DNA of 62,660 nt from an uncultured Alistipes sp. (GTDB lineage Bacteria > Bacteroidota > Bacteroidia > Bacteroidales > Rikenellaceae): contig UQNV01000007.1 in the NCBI GenBank assembly GCA_900542505.1, positions 1-62,660 on the forward strand, read 5' to 3'. Positions 34,328 through 43,837 of the stretch are shown here, one piece after another. Position numbers and translations under genes: made by a program. The notes beneath the pieces are model-generated. The model was not told where the DNA came from, ran no database searches, and saw only the letters and a list, made by a program, of their open reading frames with translations. Positions within the stretch are counted from its first letter, which is position 1, and the number at the start of each line of letters is the position of its first letter.

Positions 34328-34924
34328 ATGAAAGAGATACACGACAAGTTTGATTTCGGGGACAACCGCCGGGTTGTCGATGCACTTCGCAACGGGGACG
34401 AGCATTGTTTCGACGCTCTGTTTCGCCAGAGCTACCGACCGCTGTGCGCCTATGCCTCCCGATTCGTCCCCTTGGCCCGGGCCGAGGAGCTGGTGCAGGA
34501 TACGCTCATGTGGCTCTGGGAGAATCGCCGGACGCTCATCCCCGAGATGCCCCTCAAGTCGCTGCTTTTCACCATTGTCAAGAACAAGTCGCTCAACAGC
34601 GTCTCCCGCAACAGCATCAAGAGCCGGGTCATCCGGCAGCTCGCCGCCGATTTCGAGGAGGAGTTCGACGACCCCGACCTCTACTTCGAGAGCGAATTGG
34701 TGCGGCGTTTCTCCGCAGCCTTGCGGCGCATGCCCGAGGAGTTCCAGCAGACCTTCCGGATGCACCGGCTCGAGGGCAAGACCCATCGCGAAATCGCCGA
34801 GGAGCTTCACGTATCGCCCCAGACGGTCAACTACCGTATCGGGCAGACGGTGCGCTTCCTGCGCGAGGAGCTAAGCGACTACTGGCCGCTCATCGTGCTT
34901 CTCTTCTGGCCCGAAGGACGATGA
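34328..34924 (+). CDS. ECF-type RNA polymerase sigma factor
   Basis: The 198-residue protein has sigma region 2 (about 20-90: FDALFRQSYRPLCAYASRFV, ELVQDTLMWLWENR) and region 4 (about 135-185: LRRMPEEFQQTFRMHRLEGKTHREIAEELHVSPQTVNYRI), without region 3. It is the Bacteroidota type that pairs with a FecR anti-sigma and a SusC with STN domain, and the next genes are exactly those. I take the ATG at 34328 rather than in-frame TTG 34307 or GTG 34313. It ends in an unusual hydrophobic tail (PLIVLLFWPEGR). Confidence 0.93.
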   Translation: MKEIHDKFDFGDNRRVVDALRNGDEHCFDALFRQSYRPLCAYASRFVPLARAEELVQDTLMWLWENRRTLIPEMPLKSLLFTIVKNKSLNSVSRNSIKSRVIRQLAADFEEEFDDPDLYFESELVRRFSAALRRMPEEFQQTFRMHRLEGKTHREIAEELHVSPQTVNYRIGQTVRFLREELSDYWPLIVLLFWPEGR

Positions 34925-35251
34925 GCATGCGCCCGCCGTCCCGTTCCGCCCGCCGCGTTGCGCAGTCTGCCGCGCCGGGCTGTCTTTTGCCTCTGCCGGC
35001 CCTGCGTGCTGTCCCGCCGCGTTGTACCGTCTTCCGTGCTGCCGCGCCCTCTGCGGCAGGCTCCGGAGCGGTCCCAATCCGTTGCAGCCGGCCCTGCGGT
35101 CCCTCTCCGCTCCTCTCTGCCCCCTCCCTCCTCCCCGGTTTCCGGCGCGGCATCGCCTTCGGCGGTGCGGATTTGCAGGGTGTCCGAAATTTTTTTGAAA
35201 AAATATGCAGGACGGTTAGTAACCCGCCCCGCTCGATTGTATTACTATCAG
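34925..35251. promoter_or_regulatory. Spacer with possible ECF-type promoter before the FecR gene
   Basis: The first ~240 bases are GC-rich, low in complexity and without a gene. Near the 3' end, TTTTTTTGAAAAAAT (35190-35204) is followed by GTTAGTAACC (35215-35224). A GAAAAAAA stretch at 36321-36328 followed by TAGATAAC (36346-36353) lies before susC. These may be related ECF-sigma promoters, but spacing differs. Confidence 0.35.
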
Positions 35252-36262
35252 ATGAAGACCCGAATGGAGCCATACCAGATGTCCGAAATGACCGAAGAAC
35301 GGCTTGCCGCCTACCTGCGCGGTGAGCTCGAAGCTGCCGAAGCCGCCGAAATCGAGGCGTGGTACGATGCTTCGCCCGCCAATCGCAAGATGCTGGGCGA
35401 GGTCTATTATATATTGTACCTCAACGACCGGCTCCGCGCTTCGGAGGAGGTCGATGTCGAGCGCTCGCTGCGCGCCCTCAAGTCGCGGATGCACCCGCGC
35501 CGGGGCATCGTCCGCCGCTGGGTGTGGCGCTCGGCCGCCGCAGCGGCTGCCGTGCTGCTCGTCGCCGGCGCTGCCGTGAAGACCGTCTCGCTTGCCGAGC
35601 GGCTCGAGCGCCCCGTGGTGGTCTACACCGATTTGGGCGAACGCTCGCAGGTCGAGCTGCCCGACGGTACGAAGGTGTGGCTCAACTCGTCGAGCCGCGT
35701 CGAGTACCGCACTCCGCTCTTCTCGCGCGAACGCCGCGTGACGATGACCGGCGAGGCCTATTTCGAGGTGGAGCACGACCCCGCGTCGCCCTTCATCGTC
35801 TCGAGCGGCGGCCTGGATGTCAAGGTGCTCGGCACGAAATTCAACATCCGCAACGACAATGCGCGCCACTGTGTGACCTCCGTGCTGCTCGAAGGAGCCG
35901 TGGCTGCCTCCGTCTCGGGCAGCGAGGACTATTCGGTCCGCCTGCGCCCGTCGCAGATGCTGGTCTTCGACACCCGGACCAAATACATGCAGCTGCACAA
36001 CTGCGAGGCGGCCGGCAACTCGATTGACTGGATTGAGGGCCATTTCCGCTTCGAACAGAACACCTTCGAGGAGATTGTGGCCGAGCTGGAGCGCTACTAC
36101 AACGTCACGGTGCGCTTCATGGACGACAGCCTGCGCAAGGAGCGCTTCTCGGGCGACTTCCACCTCGAGGACGGCATCTACCACATCATGTCGGTGCTTC
36201 AGCTCACCTACAAGTTCCACTACAAGGTGAACTGCGAGGATATCGAGCTCTATGCCAATTGA
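35252..36262 (+). CDS. FecR-family anti-sigma factor
   Basis: The 336-residue protein has a cytoplasmic N-terminal anti-sigma domain (residues 1-85), one membrane segment (about 91-113), a periplasmic FecR domain (about 125-230, with SQVELPDGTKVWLNSSSRVEY and TMTGEAYFEVEHD) and a C-terminal DUF4974-type domain (RFEQNTFEEIVAELERYYNV). It should hold the preceding sigma factor inactive until the STN domain of the following SusC signals substrate. A start at 35279 (MSEMTEE) is also possible. Confidence 0.93.
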   Translation: MKTRMEPYQMSEMTEERLAAYLRGELEAAEAAEIEAWYDASPANRKMLGEVYYILYLNDRLRASEEVDVERSLRALKSRMHPRRGIVRRWVWRSAAAAAAVLLVAGAAVKTVSLAERLERPVVVYTDLGERSQVELPDGTKVWLNSSSRVEYRTPLFSRERRVTMTGEAYFEVEHDPASPFIVSSGGLDVKVLGTKFNIRNDNARHCVTSVLLEGAVAASVSGSEDYSVRLRPSQMLVFDTRTKYMQLHNCEAAGNSIDWIEGHFRFEQNTFEEIVAELERYYNVTVRFMDDSLRKERFSGDFHLEDGIYHIMSVLQLTYKFHYKVNCEDIELYAN

Positions 36263-36427
36263 CGGGCTGGCCCCGGCGGCCGCCCATTCTGCCGATAAAT
36301 CGAATAAACGGAATAATAACGAAAAAAACCAGATTTGCCTATGAGTAGATAACTACTACCCGACCGGACGTCGCCTACGAGGCGGCGAAAAATCACCAGA
36401 ATTTCTAATTCAAACCTAAAACAACCA

Positions 36428-39400
36428 ATGAAAAAACAAACCTTGTCGCAGGCAGGGGGAGTACAACGTGTATGCGCACGTCTCCGTTGCCTGTTGATTG
36501 TTCCGGTCCTGCTCTTTTCATGCTTCGGCCTGAAGGTATCCGCGCAGACCGCTGAGCCTCGTGTCACCGTAGAGGTGCGCGACGCATCCATTTCCCAAGT
36601 TTTCCAGACTATTCAGGAGCAGACGGGCTTCTCGTTCGTCTACAATACCTCCGACATCAACCCCGCCGAGAAGGTGAGCCTCACGGCGCGCGATGCGGCT
36701 CTTCCTTCCGCACTCGACCAGCTCTTCGCCGGCCGGGGTATCAACTACACGGTCAAGGACAAGCATATTGTGCTTTCGAAGACGGCTGACCAGGTTGCCG
36801 CCCAGCCCGCCAAGGGCGCCAAGGGCGTATCGGGTTCGGTCAAGGACGCCAAGGGCCTCGGCCTGATTGGCGCCACGGTGGTCATCAAGGGTACGACCGT
36901 CGGTGTGGCCGTCGACCTGGACGGTAACTTCACGCTGCCCCAGGCCAAGCCGGGCGACGTGCTCGAGGTATCGCTCATCGGCTATGCCAAGCAGGAGGTT
37001 CCCGTAACGGGCAACGCGCCTCTGAACATCGTCATGCACGAGGACACCGAGGTGCTCGACGCCGTGGTGGTTACCGCCCTCGGTATCAAGCGCTCGGAGA
37101 AGGCGCTGACCTACAACGTGCAGGAGGTGTCGGGCGACATCGTCAACGGTGTGAAGGACGCCAACTTCGTCAATGCCCTCTCGGGTAAGGTTGCCGGTCT
37201 CCAGATTAACGCCAGCGCCTCGGGTACGGGTGGTTCGACCCGCGTGGTGATGCGTGGTGTGAAGTCCATCAACGGCAACAACAACGCCCTCTACGTAATC
37301 GACGGTATCCCGATGCCGAGCCTCCGTTCGGAGCAGACGGCCGGTATGTTCGAGACGCCCGACGGCGGTGACTACGAGGGTATCTCGAACCTCAACCCCG
37401 AGGACATCGAGTCGATGTCGATTCTGTCGGGTGCAACGGCAGCCGCGCTCTACGGTTCGCAGGGTGCCAACGGTGTGATTCTCATCACCACCAAGAAGGG
37501 TGAGGAGGGCCGCCTGCAGGTGAACTACTCGAACAACACCACCTTCACGACCCCGTTCGTGATGCCGCAGTTCCAGAACCGCTACGGCACCGACGAGACC
37601 TCGCCCTCGATGAGCTGGGGTTCGCGTCTGGCCCATCCTACTTCCTATGACCCGAAAGACTTCTTCCAGACCGGCTACAACACGACCAACTCGGTGTCGG
37701 TATCGGCCGGCAACTCGCGCAACCAGACCTACGCTTCGGCCGCTTCGGTCAACTCGCGCGGTATCATCCCCAACAACGTCTACAACCGCTACAACTTCTC
37801 GCTGCGCAACACGACGGAGCTGGTGAAGGACAAGCTGACGCTCGACGTGGGTGCCACCTACATGCGCCAGTACGACCGCAACTCGCTCGTGCAGGGTCTC
37901 TACCACAACCCGCTGATTCCGATTTACCTCTTCCCGCGCGGTGACGATATCCGCAAGTACCAGATTTACGAGCGCTACGACGCTACGGCCGGCTACATGA
38001 AGCAGTTCTGGCCCCTCGAGTTCCTCACCGGTGTCGAGAACCCCTACTGGGTGACCAACCGCGAGCTCTTCGAGAACACGGCGCACCGCTACACCTTCAA
38101 CGGTACGATGAAGTGGGACATCACCGACTGGATGAGCCTGACGGGCCGCGTCCGCATGGACAACACGACGATGAACTACACGCGTAAAATCTACGCATCG
38201 TCGGACGAGCTCTTCGCTTCGGAGTACGGTAACTACCTCGACCACACGGCTACCCACAACAATCTCTATGCCGACGCCCTGCTGAGCATCGACAAGATGT
38301 TCCTCGACGACCGCCTTTCGCTGCAGTTCAACCTGGGTGCCAGCCTCATGGACGACAAGAACAAGGTGACCGGCTTCGAGGGCCATCTGGCTACGCAGCC
38401 CAACAAGTTCACCCTCTACAACATCGACATGAAGCACTCGCAGACGAAGCCCTACATCAGCCGCTACCACGACCAGGTGCAGGCCGTCTACGCAACGCTC
38501 CAGCTGGGTTGGAAGGGTATGATTTACCTCGACGTGACGGCCCGCAACGAGTGGGCGTCGCAGCTGGCCTTCACCGGCGACTACAAGATTTTCTATCCCT
38601 CGGTGGGTCTCTCGGCCGTGATTTCGTCGATGACCGACCTCTCGAAGGCAGGCATTTCGTTCCTCAAGGTGCGCGCTTCGTATGCCGAGGTAGGTAACGC
38701 CCCCGAGCGCTACATCACGGGCCGCAACTACCCCATCAACGTGGGCGGTATCGTCTCGTCGGAGGCCGCCGCACCGGCCGTCAACCTGACGCCCGAGCGT
38801 ACCAAGTCGTTCGAGGTGGGTCTCAACGCCAAGTTCCTGGGCAACAAGTTCTGGTTGGATGCTACCTACTACAACACCAACACCTACAACCAGCTCTTCA
38901 AGTACGACGCACCTCCCAGCACGGGTTACAAGCAGGCCTACATCAACGCCGGTAAGGTGAACAACTGGGGTATCGAGGCCGTTGTGGGCTACAAGAACAA
39001 GTGGCGCGACTTCTCGTGGTCGACCAACGTCAACTTCTCGATGAACCGCAACAAGGTCAAGGAGCTGGTTCCCGAGGGCACGCGCGACGTGGCCGGCAAC
39101 CTGGTTACCGTCAACGAGGTCAACATGGACTACGGAGGCTACCGCATGCAGGTCAAGAAGGGCGGCTCCATCGGCGACTTCTACGTAACGGGCTTCAAGA
39201 CCGACGAGTTCGGCAAAATCTATATCGACCCCAACTCCAATACGGTGATTCTCGACCGCAACACGTGGATTTACGGCGGTAACACCGAGGCCCGCTTCCG
39301 CTGGGGCTGGAACAACCAGTTCGCATGGAAGGGCATCACGCTCGGCGTCCTGATTGACGCCCGTATCGGCGGCCGCGGCGTATCGGCCACGCAGGCCCTG

Positions 39401-39787
39401 ATGGACGAGTACGGTGTATCGGAGGCTTCGGCCCAGGCCCGCGAGAACGGCGGCGTATGGGTATCCGACACGCAGCAGATTCCCGACGCGAAGACCTTCT
39501 ACGCCAACTCGGGTAACGGTATGTCGATGCTGTCCCACTACGTCTACTCGTTGACCAACGTGCGCCTGCGCGAGCTGACGCTCGGTTACGACCTGCCTTC
39601 GAAGTGGTTCAACGACAAGCTGAACATGAGCGTTTCGCTCGTCGGCCGCAACCTCTTCATGTTCTACAACAAGGCTCCGTTCGACCCCGAAATCACCGCT
39701 TCGACGGGTACCTACTATCAGGGACTCGACTACTTCATGCAGCCTTCGGTCCGCACCATCGGCTTCAGCGTAAGACTCCAATTCTAA
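36428..39787 (+). CDS. SusC/RagA-type TonB-dependent transporter with STN signalling domain
   Basis: The 1119-residue outer-membrane transporter carries a signal peptide (to about residue 40, VSAQT), an STN domain (about 45-110, VTVEVRDASISQVFQTIQEQTGFSFVY in part), a carboxypeptidase-like domain (GVSGSVKDAKGLGLIGATV), the TonB box region DAVVVTALGIKRSEK, a plug (SGKVAGLQI, VVMRGVKSI, YVIDGIPM) and a large barrel. It imports glycan fragments captured by SusD and, through the STN domain, should contact FecR. It heads the operon with susD. Confidence 0.97.
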   Translation: MKKQTLSQAGGVQRVCARLRCLLIVPVLLFSCFGLKVSAQTAEPRVTVEVRDASISQVFQTIQEQTGFSFVYNTSDINPAEKVSLTARDAALPSALDQLFAGRGINYTVKDKHIVLSKTADQVAAQPAKGAKGVSGSVKDAKGLGLIGATVVIKGTTVGVAVDLDGNFTLPQAKPGDVLEVSLIGYAKQEVPVTGNAPLNIVMHEDTEVLDAVVVTALGIKRSEKALTYNVQEVSGDIVNGVKDANFVNALSGKVAGLQINASASGTGGSTRVVMRGVKSINGNNNALYVIDGIPMPSLRSEQTAGMFETPDGGDYEGISNLNPEDIESMSILSGATAAALYGSQGANGVILITTKKGEEGRLQVNYSNNTTFTTPFVMPQFQNRYGTDETSPSMSWGSRLAHPTSYDPKDFFQTGYNTTNSVSVSAGNSRNQTYASAASVNSRGIIPNNVYNRYNFSLRNTTELVKDKLTLDVGATYMRQYDRNSLVQGLYHNPLIPIYLFPRGDDIRKYQIYERYDATAGYMKQFWPLEFLTGVENPYWVTNRELFENTAHRYTFNGTMKWDITDWMSLTGRVRMDNTTMNYTRKIYASSDELFASEYGNYLDHTATHNNLYADALLSIDKMFLDDRLSLQFNLGASLMDDKNKVTGFEGHLATQPNKFTLYNIDMKHSQTKPYISRYHDQVQAVYATLQLGWKGMIYLDVTARNEWASQLAFTGDYKIFYPSVGLSAVISSMTDLSKAGISFLKVRASYAEVGNAPERYITGRNYPINVGGIVSSEAAAPAVNLTPERTKSFEVGLNAKFLGNKFWLDATYYNTNTYNQLFKYDAPPSTGYKQAYINAGKVNNWGIEAVVGYKNKWRDFSWSTNVNFSMNRNKVKELVPEGTRDVAGNLVTVNEVNMDYGGYRMQVKKGGSIGDFYVTGFKTDEFGKIYIDPNSNTVILDRNTWIYGGNTEARFRWGWNNQFAWKGITLGVLIDARIGGRGVSATQALMDEYGVSEASAQARENGGVWVSDTQQIPDAKTFYANSGNGMSMLSHYVYSLTNVRLRELTLGYDLPSKWFNDKLNMSVSLVGRNLFMFYNKAPFDPEITASTGTYYQGLDYFMQPSVRTIGFSVRLQF

Positions 39788-39800
39788 AACAACCGACCCA

Positions 39801-41384
39801 ATGAAACGAAACATATTGAACATGACCAAAGGGGTATTCGTAGTCGCTCTCTCGGGCCTCATGCTGGGCTCCTGCACGAGCGGGTTCGAAGGGTTCAACA
39901 CCGACCCCGATTCGGCTCAGGATATCGACCAGAAGACCCTGATTACGACCATGGAGATGGATGCCGTCATCCCCTGCAGCGATGAGGGAGCCAATGCCTA
40001 CCAGCGTGCCTGCAACCTGATGGGTGATTCCTACTCGGGCTACATGGCGGCCATCAGCTCGTTCGACAACGGCGGCGTCAACACGACCACCTATGCGCTC
40101 GATGCCACCGACTACAACAACGTTCCCTTCTCGGTAGCCTTCACCGACGTGATGGCTGCATGGCTGACGCTGCGTTACGCCTACGAGGCCGAGCAGATTT
40201 CCGAGGATACCTTCGCCATCGCCGAGGTCATCAAGGTATTTGCCCTGCAGCGCGCCACCGACATCTACGGTCCGCTGCCCGTGACCCACTTCGGTGAGAC
40301 GGAGAATCCCTACGACTCGCAGGAGACGGTTTACATGTCGATTTTCGAGGACCTCAATGCGGCCATCGAAGTGCTGAAGGAGTATGCGACCAACTCGCCC
40401 GACGCCACGCCGCTCTCGAGCGTCGACATCATCTACCAGGGCAGCTATCCCAAGTGGCTGCGTCTGGCCAACTCGCTCAAGCTGCGCATGGCCATGCGTC
40501 TGGTATACGTCATTCCCGACCAGGCCAAGACGTGGGCCGAAGAGGCTGTCCGCGACGGTGTCATCGAGTCGGCCGAAGAGAGCGCCACGCTGGCATCCTA
40601 CGGTTCCATCCAGGTCTTCAACCCGCTCGAGGAGGTGTGGAACGCCTACGCCGACACGCGCATGGGCGCCACGATGGATGCCTACCTGAACGGCTACAGC
40701 GACCCGCGTCTCGCAACCTACTTCAAGCCCTGCGAGGACGGCAAGTATCACGGCGTGCGCAACGGTATCGCCGCCATCACCAAGGAGTACTACCTCGGCA
40801 TGTCGGTGCCCAACGTCGACAAGACGACGCCCGTACGCTGGCTCATGTCGTCGGAGGTTGCCTTCCTGCGCGCCGAAGGTGCGATGCGCGGCTGGGCAAT
40901 GGGCGGTGACGCCAAAACCTTCTACAACAAGGGTATCGAGCTGTCGTTCCTCGAGAACGGTCTGTCGGCCGCCCAGGCTGCGACCTATGCCGAGAGCGAG
41001 GCCAAGCCGGCCGCATTCGAGGATGCTTCGTCGTCGACGACTGCCTACAGCATCGGCGCTCCGTCGCAGATTACAGTCAAGTGGAACGACGGCGCCGACC
41101 AGGAGGAGCAGCTCGAGCGCATCATCACCCAGAAGTGGATTGCCATGTTCCCCAACGGTCAGGAGGCCTGGTCGGAGTTCCGTCGTACGGGCTATCCCAA
41201 GATTTTCTCGATTGTGCATGACCGCAGCAACGGCACGGTCGATGTCAACGAGCAGATTCGCCGCATGACCTTCCCCCGCTCGGAGTACTCGAACAACCGC
41301 GCCGCGCTCAACCGCGCCATCCGCCTGCTCGGAGGCCCCGATCAGGGTTCGACCAAGCTTTGGTGGGACAAGAAAAACAACTAA
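39801..41384 (+). CDS. SusD/RagB-type surface glycan-binding lipoprotein
   Basis: The 527-residue lipoprotein (lipobox LMLGSC, Cys31) is the lid partner of the preceding SusC. It is mostly helical with the SusD family's TPR-like core, and ends AALNRAIRLLGGPDQGSTKLWWDKK. It follows susC by 13 bases. It resembles the SusD-like subfamily common beside GH18 genes (RWLMSSEVAFLRAEGAMRGW). It should bind the glycan at the cell surface. Confidence 0.95.
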   Translation: MKRNILNMTKGVFVVALSGLMLGSCTSGFEGFNTDPDSAQDIDQKTLITTMEMDAVIPCSDEGANAYQRACNLMGDSYSGYMAAISSFDNGGVNTTTYALDATDYNNVPFSVAFTDVMAAWLTLRYAYEAEQISEDTFAIAEVIKVFALQRATDIYGPLPVTHFGETENPYDSQETVYMSIFEDLNAAIEVLKEYATNSPDATPLSSVDIIYQGSYPKWLRLANSLKLRMAMRLVYVIPDQAKTWAEEAVRDGVIESAEESATLASYGSIQVFNPLEEVWNAYADTRMGATMDAYLNGYSDPRLATYFKPCEDGKYHGVRNGIAAITKEYYLGMSVPNVDKTTPVRWLMSSEVAFLRAEGAMRGWAMGGDAKTFYNKGIELSFLENGLSAAQAATYAESEAKPAAFEDASSSTTAYSIGAPSQITVKWNDGADQEEQLERIITQKWIAMFPNGQEAWSEFRRTGYPKIFSIVHDRSNGTVDVNEQIRRMTFPRSEYSNNRAALNRAIRLLGGPDQGSTKLWWDKKNN

Positions 41385-41408
41385 CCTGAAACCTTAAGAC
41401 GAATAACG

Positions 41409-43814
41409 ATGAAAAATATCTTTAAATATGCGCTCTGCACCCTGTTGCTGGGTAGCCTGTTTGCCGGCTGCGAGAAGGAGACGACTCCCGAGCGGGTGAA
41501 CGTGCAGAACCCGAGCGAGCAGGAGCAGATTCATCGCGACAACGCCTACTACCAGCGTCTGCGCGAATACAAGAAGACCGACCACAAGGTCGCATTCGGC
41601 TGGTACGGAAGCTGGACCGCAATGGGCCCCTCGTTCCAGAGCCGCATCTCGAACTGCCCCGACTCGATGGACATCATCTCCATCTGGAGCCAGTGGCATA
41701 CGCTCACCCCGGCCCAGGTGGCCGACAAGGAGTTCGTCCAGAAGGTCAAGGGTACGAAGGTGACCTACACCATCTTCTCGAACGTCATGCCCGAGCCCTT
41801 CGCCTCGATGTACGACGACCCCTACTGCGACGAGGCCATCGAGGCCTACGCCAAGGCCTACTGCAAGGACTCGATGGACAAGTGGAACTACGACGGCATC
41901 GACATCGACTATGAGCCGGGCTTCGGTGCCGTGGGTCCCTTCGTGGGCAACCCCGCCCCCGACCTCTTCAACAAGCTGATTGTTGCCATGGGCAAGTACG
42001 TGGGTCCCAAGTCGGGCACGGGCCGTCTGTTCATCATCGACGGCGTCCCCTTCGCCGTCCGGGACGAGTATGTCGAGTACTTCGACTACGGCATCGTGCA
42101 GGCCTACTCCTCGTACGGCTACACCGACCTGCAGAACCGCTTCAACAATGCCTACAATGCAGGCTGGTCGCCCGAGAAGTACATCTTCGCCGAGAACTTC
42201 GAGGCCTATTGGAAGACGGGCGGCGTGAGCCACACCACGCGTGACGGCCAGACGGTCAACTCGCTGCTGGGTATGGCCCTCTTCAACCCGACGCAGGGTG
42301 TGGGCGGCGGCTTCGGCGCCTACCACATGGAGTATGAGTATGCCCACAACGACATGCCCTACAAGTACATGCGCCGCGCCATCCAGGCCGTGAACCCCGC
42401 CCCCATCGGCGACTACTCGAAGACGCTGGTAGCCATCAACGAGGCCGGTAACGAGTCGTTCGAGGTGAGCGTGACTCCTTCGGGCGTCGTTTACGGCGAT
42501 GTCACCACCACGCTTTCGGCTCGCCTGTCGCAGGTGGTCGAGGCCGATACCGACATCACGCTTGCGGTTGACAATGCGCTTGTCGAGAGCTTCAACAAGG
42601 ACAACGGTACCGAATACCAGACACTCGATGCCGCTCTGGTTACCTTCTCCGGTCCGCTTCATTTTGCAGCCGGCGCCGAGAAGAGCGAAAGCGACGTGAC
42701 CGTGACGGTCGATGTCGCAGGGCTGGCCGACGGCGAATACCTCGTTCCTGTTCTCCCGGCCCTTCCCAATGGTTTCGGCTATGACGAGACGGGCTATGTG
42801 AAGTATCTGATTATCACCAAGGGCACTACGACCATCAAGGTGTCGACCATGGGTGACGTGGTGGAGAACATCTCGGTTCTCTCGCTGCTCGACGGCGGTT
42901 ACAGCGCCGAGGTCGAGACGACGCTCTCGGCGCAGCTCTCGCTGGGAGCCGTTACCGACATCCAGTTCGGTTATGTCGTGGACAACTCGCTTGTCGAGGC
43001 CTACAACGAGGCAAACGGCACTGAATACATGATGATTGAGGAGTCCGATGTTACCGTGAGCGGCAAGCTGTCGGTAGCGGCCGAGGCTACGACGTCGACC
43101 GGTGAGCTGACGGTTTCGGTTGCCGACCTGTCGGTCTTCGAGGCGGGTCATACGATGATTGCCCTGCGTCCCGATTTGGAGTCGCTGAACGACTACGAGG
43201 CCGATGCCGAGCGTGGCGTGAAGTACCTGTTGGTTTATCTCGGTGAGGAGAACCTTGCCGCCGAGCAGAACCTCGAGCCTTTCGAGGCGAACTGCACGAT
43301 GATTGACAACGCGAACAACAAGCTCGGTTGGACGGTCGACATCGTCAACCTGAACACCTCCATCGGCGGTACGGGCGTCTGGAGCTTCGACGGCGATTCC
43401 GCTGTTGCGAAACTTTTCAACGGTCGAGATGCAAAGGATGACTACGGATTCTATGCCATCTTCAACAACTATTACTCCTGGCGAGTGGGCGTCGGCGGCC
43501 GCATGACCATCGACATGAAGAAGAGCTATTCGGTAAGCACCGTTGCCTGGGGCGTTTGCTACACCAATATGACCTACTCGGTGAAGACCATCCGCAATGT
43601 CGAGATTTCGGCCGACGGCAAGACCTGGATACGTCAGGATGCCGACGGCGTGACCATCGCCAAGGCTACGGGCGACAACGGCGTCATGCAGTGGTTCACC
43701 TTCGCCAAGCCGGTAGAGGCCCGCTACATCCGCTTCGACATCACCGACCGTTACGATACCTCGAGTAACTTCTGCGGTATGCGTGAGCTTGAAATCTGGA
43801 GCCCGAAGAACTAA
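41409..43814 (+). CDS. GH18 endo-beta-N-acetylglucosaminidase-like lipoprotein with DUF1735 and discoidin-like domains
   Basis: The 801-residue lipoprotein (LFAGC) has a GH18 domain (about 55-335) with the catalytic motif DGIDIDYE at residues 162-169 (acid Glu169, intact DxxDxDxE pattern). Two DUF1735-type beta domains follow (about 350-460 and 475-600), then a C-terminal F5/8 type C-like domain (about 630-801). Family members of this plan cleave the chitobiose core of N-glycans at the cell surface; that substrate is inferred from the GH18 type and the GH20 partner. Part of the susC operon. Confidence 0.92.
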   Translation: MKNIFKYALCTLLLGSLFAGCEKETTPERVNVQNPSEQEQIHRDNAYYQRLREYKKTDHKVAFGWYGSWTAMGPSFQSRISNCPDSMDIISIWSQWHTLTPAQVADKEFVQKVKGTKVTYTIFSNVMPEPFASMYDDPYCDEAIEAYAKAYCKDSMDKWNYDGIDIDYEPGFGAVGPFVGNPAPDLFNKLIVAMGKYVGPKSGTGRLFIIDGVPFAVRDEYVEYFDYGIVQAYSSYGYTDLQNRFNNAYNAGWSPEKYIFAENFEAYWKTGGVSHTTRDGQTVNSLLGMALFNPTQGVGGGFGAYHMEYEYAHNDMPYKYMRRAIQAVNPAPIGDYSKTLVAINEAGNESFEVSVTPSGVVYGDVTTTLSARLSQVVEADTDITLAVDNALVESFNKDNGTEYQTLDAALVTFSGPLHFAAGAEKSESDVTVTVDVAGLADGEYLVPVLPALPNGFGYDETGYVKYLIITKGTTTIKVSTMGDVVENISVLSLLDGGYSAEVETTLSAQLSLGAVTDIQFGYVVDNSLVEAYNEANGTEYMMIEESDVTVSGKLSVAAEATTSTGELTVSVADLSVFEAGHTMIALRPDLESLNDYEADAERGVKYLLVYLGEENLAAEQNLEPFEANCTMIDNANNKLGWTVDIVNLNTSIGGTGVWSFDGDSAVAKLFNGRDAKDDYGFYAIFNNYYSWRVGVGGRMTIDMKKSYSVSTVAWGVCYTNMTYSVKTIRNVEISADGKTWIRQDADGVTIAKATGDNGVMQWFTFAKPVEARYIRFDITDRYDTSSNFCGMRELEIWSPKN

Positions 43815-43837
43815 TCCGACCCAATTCAAAAACGAAA

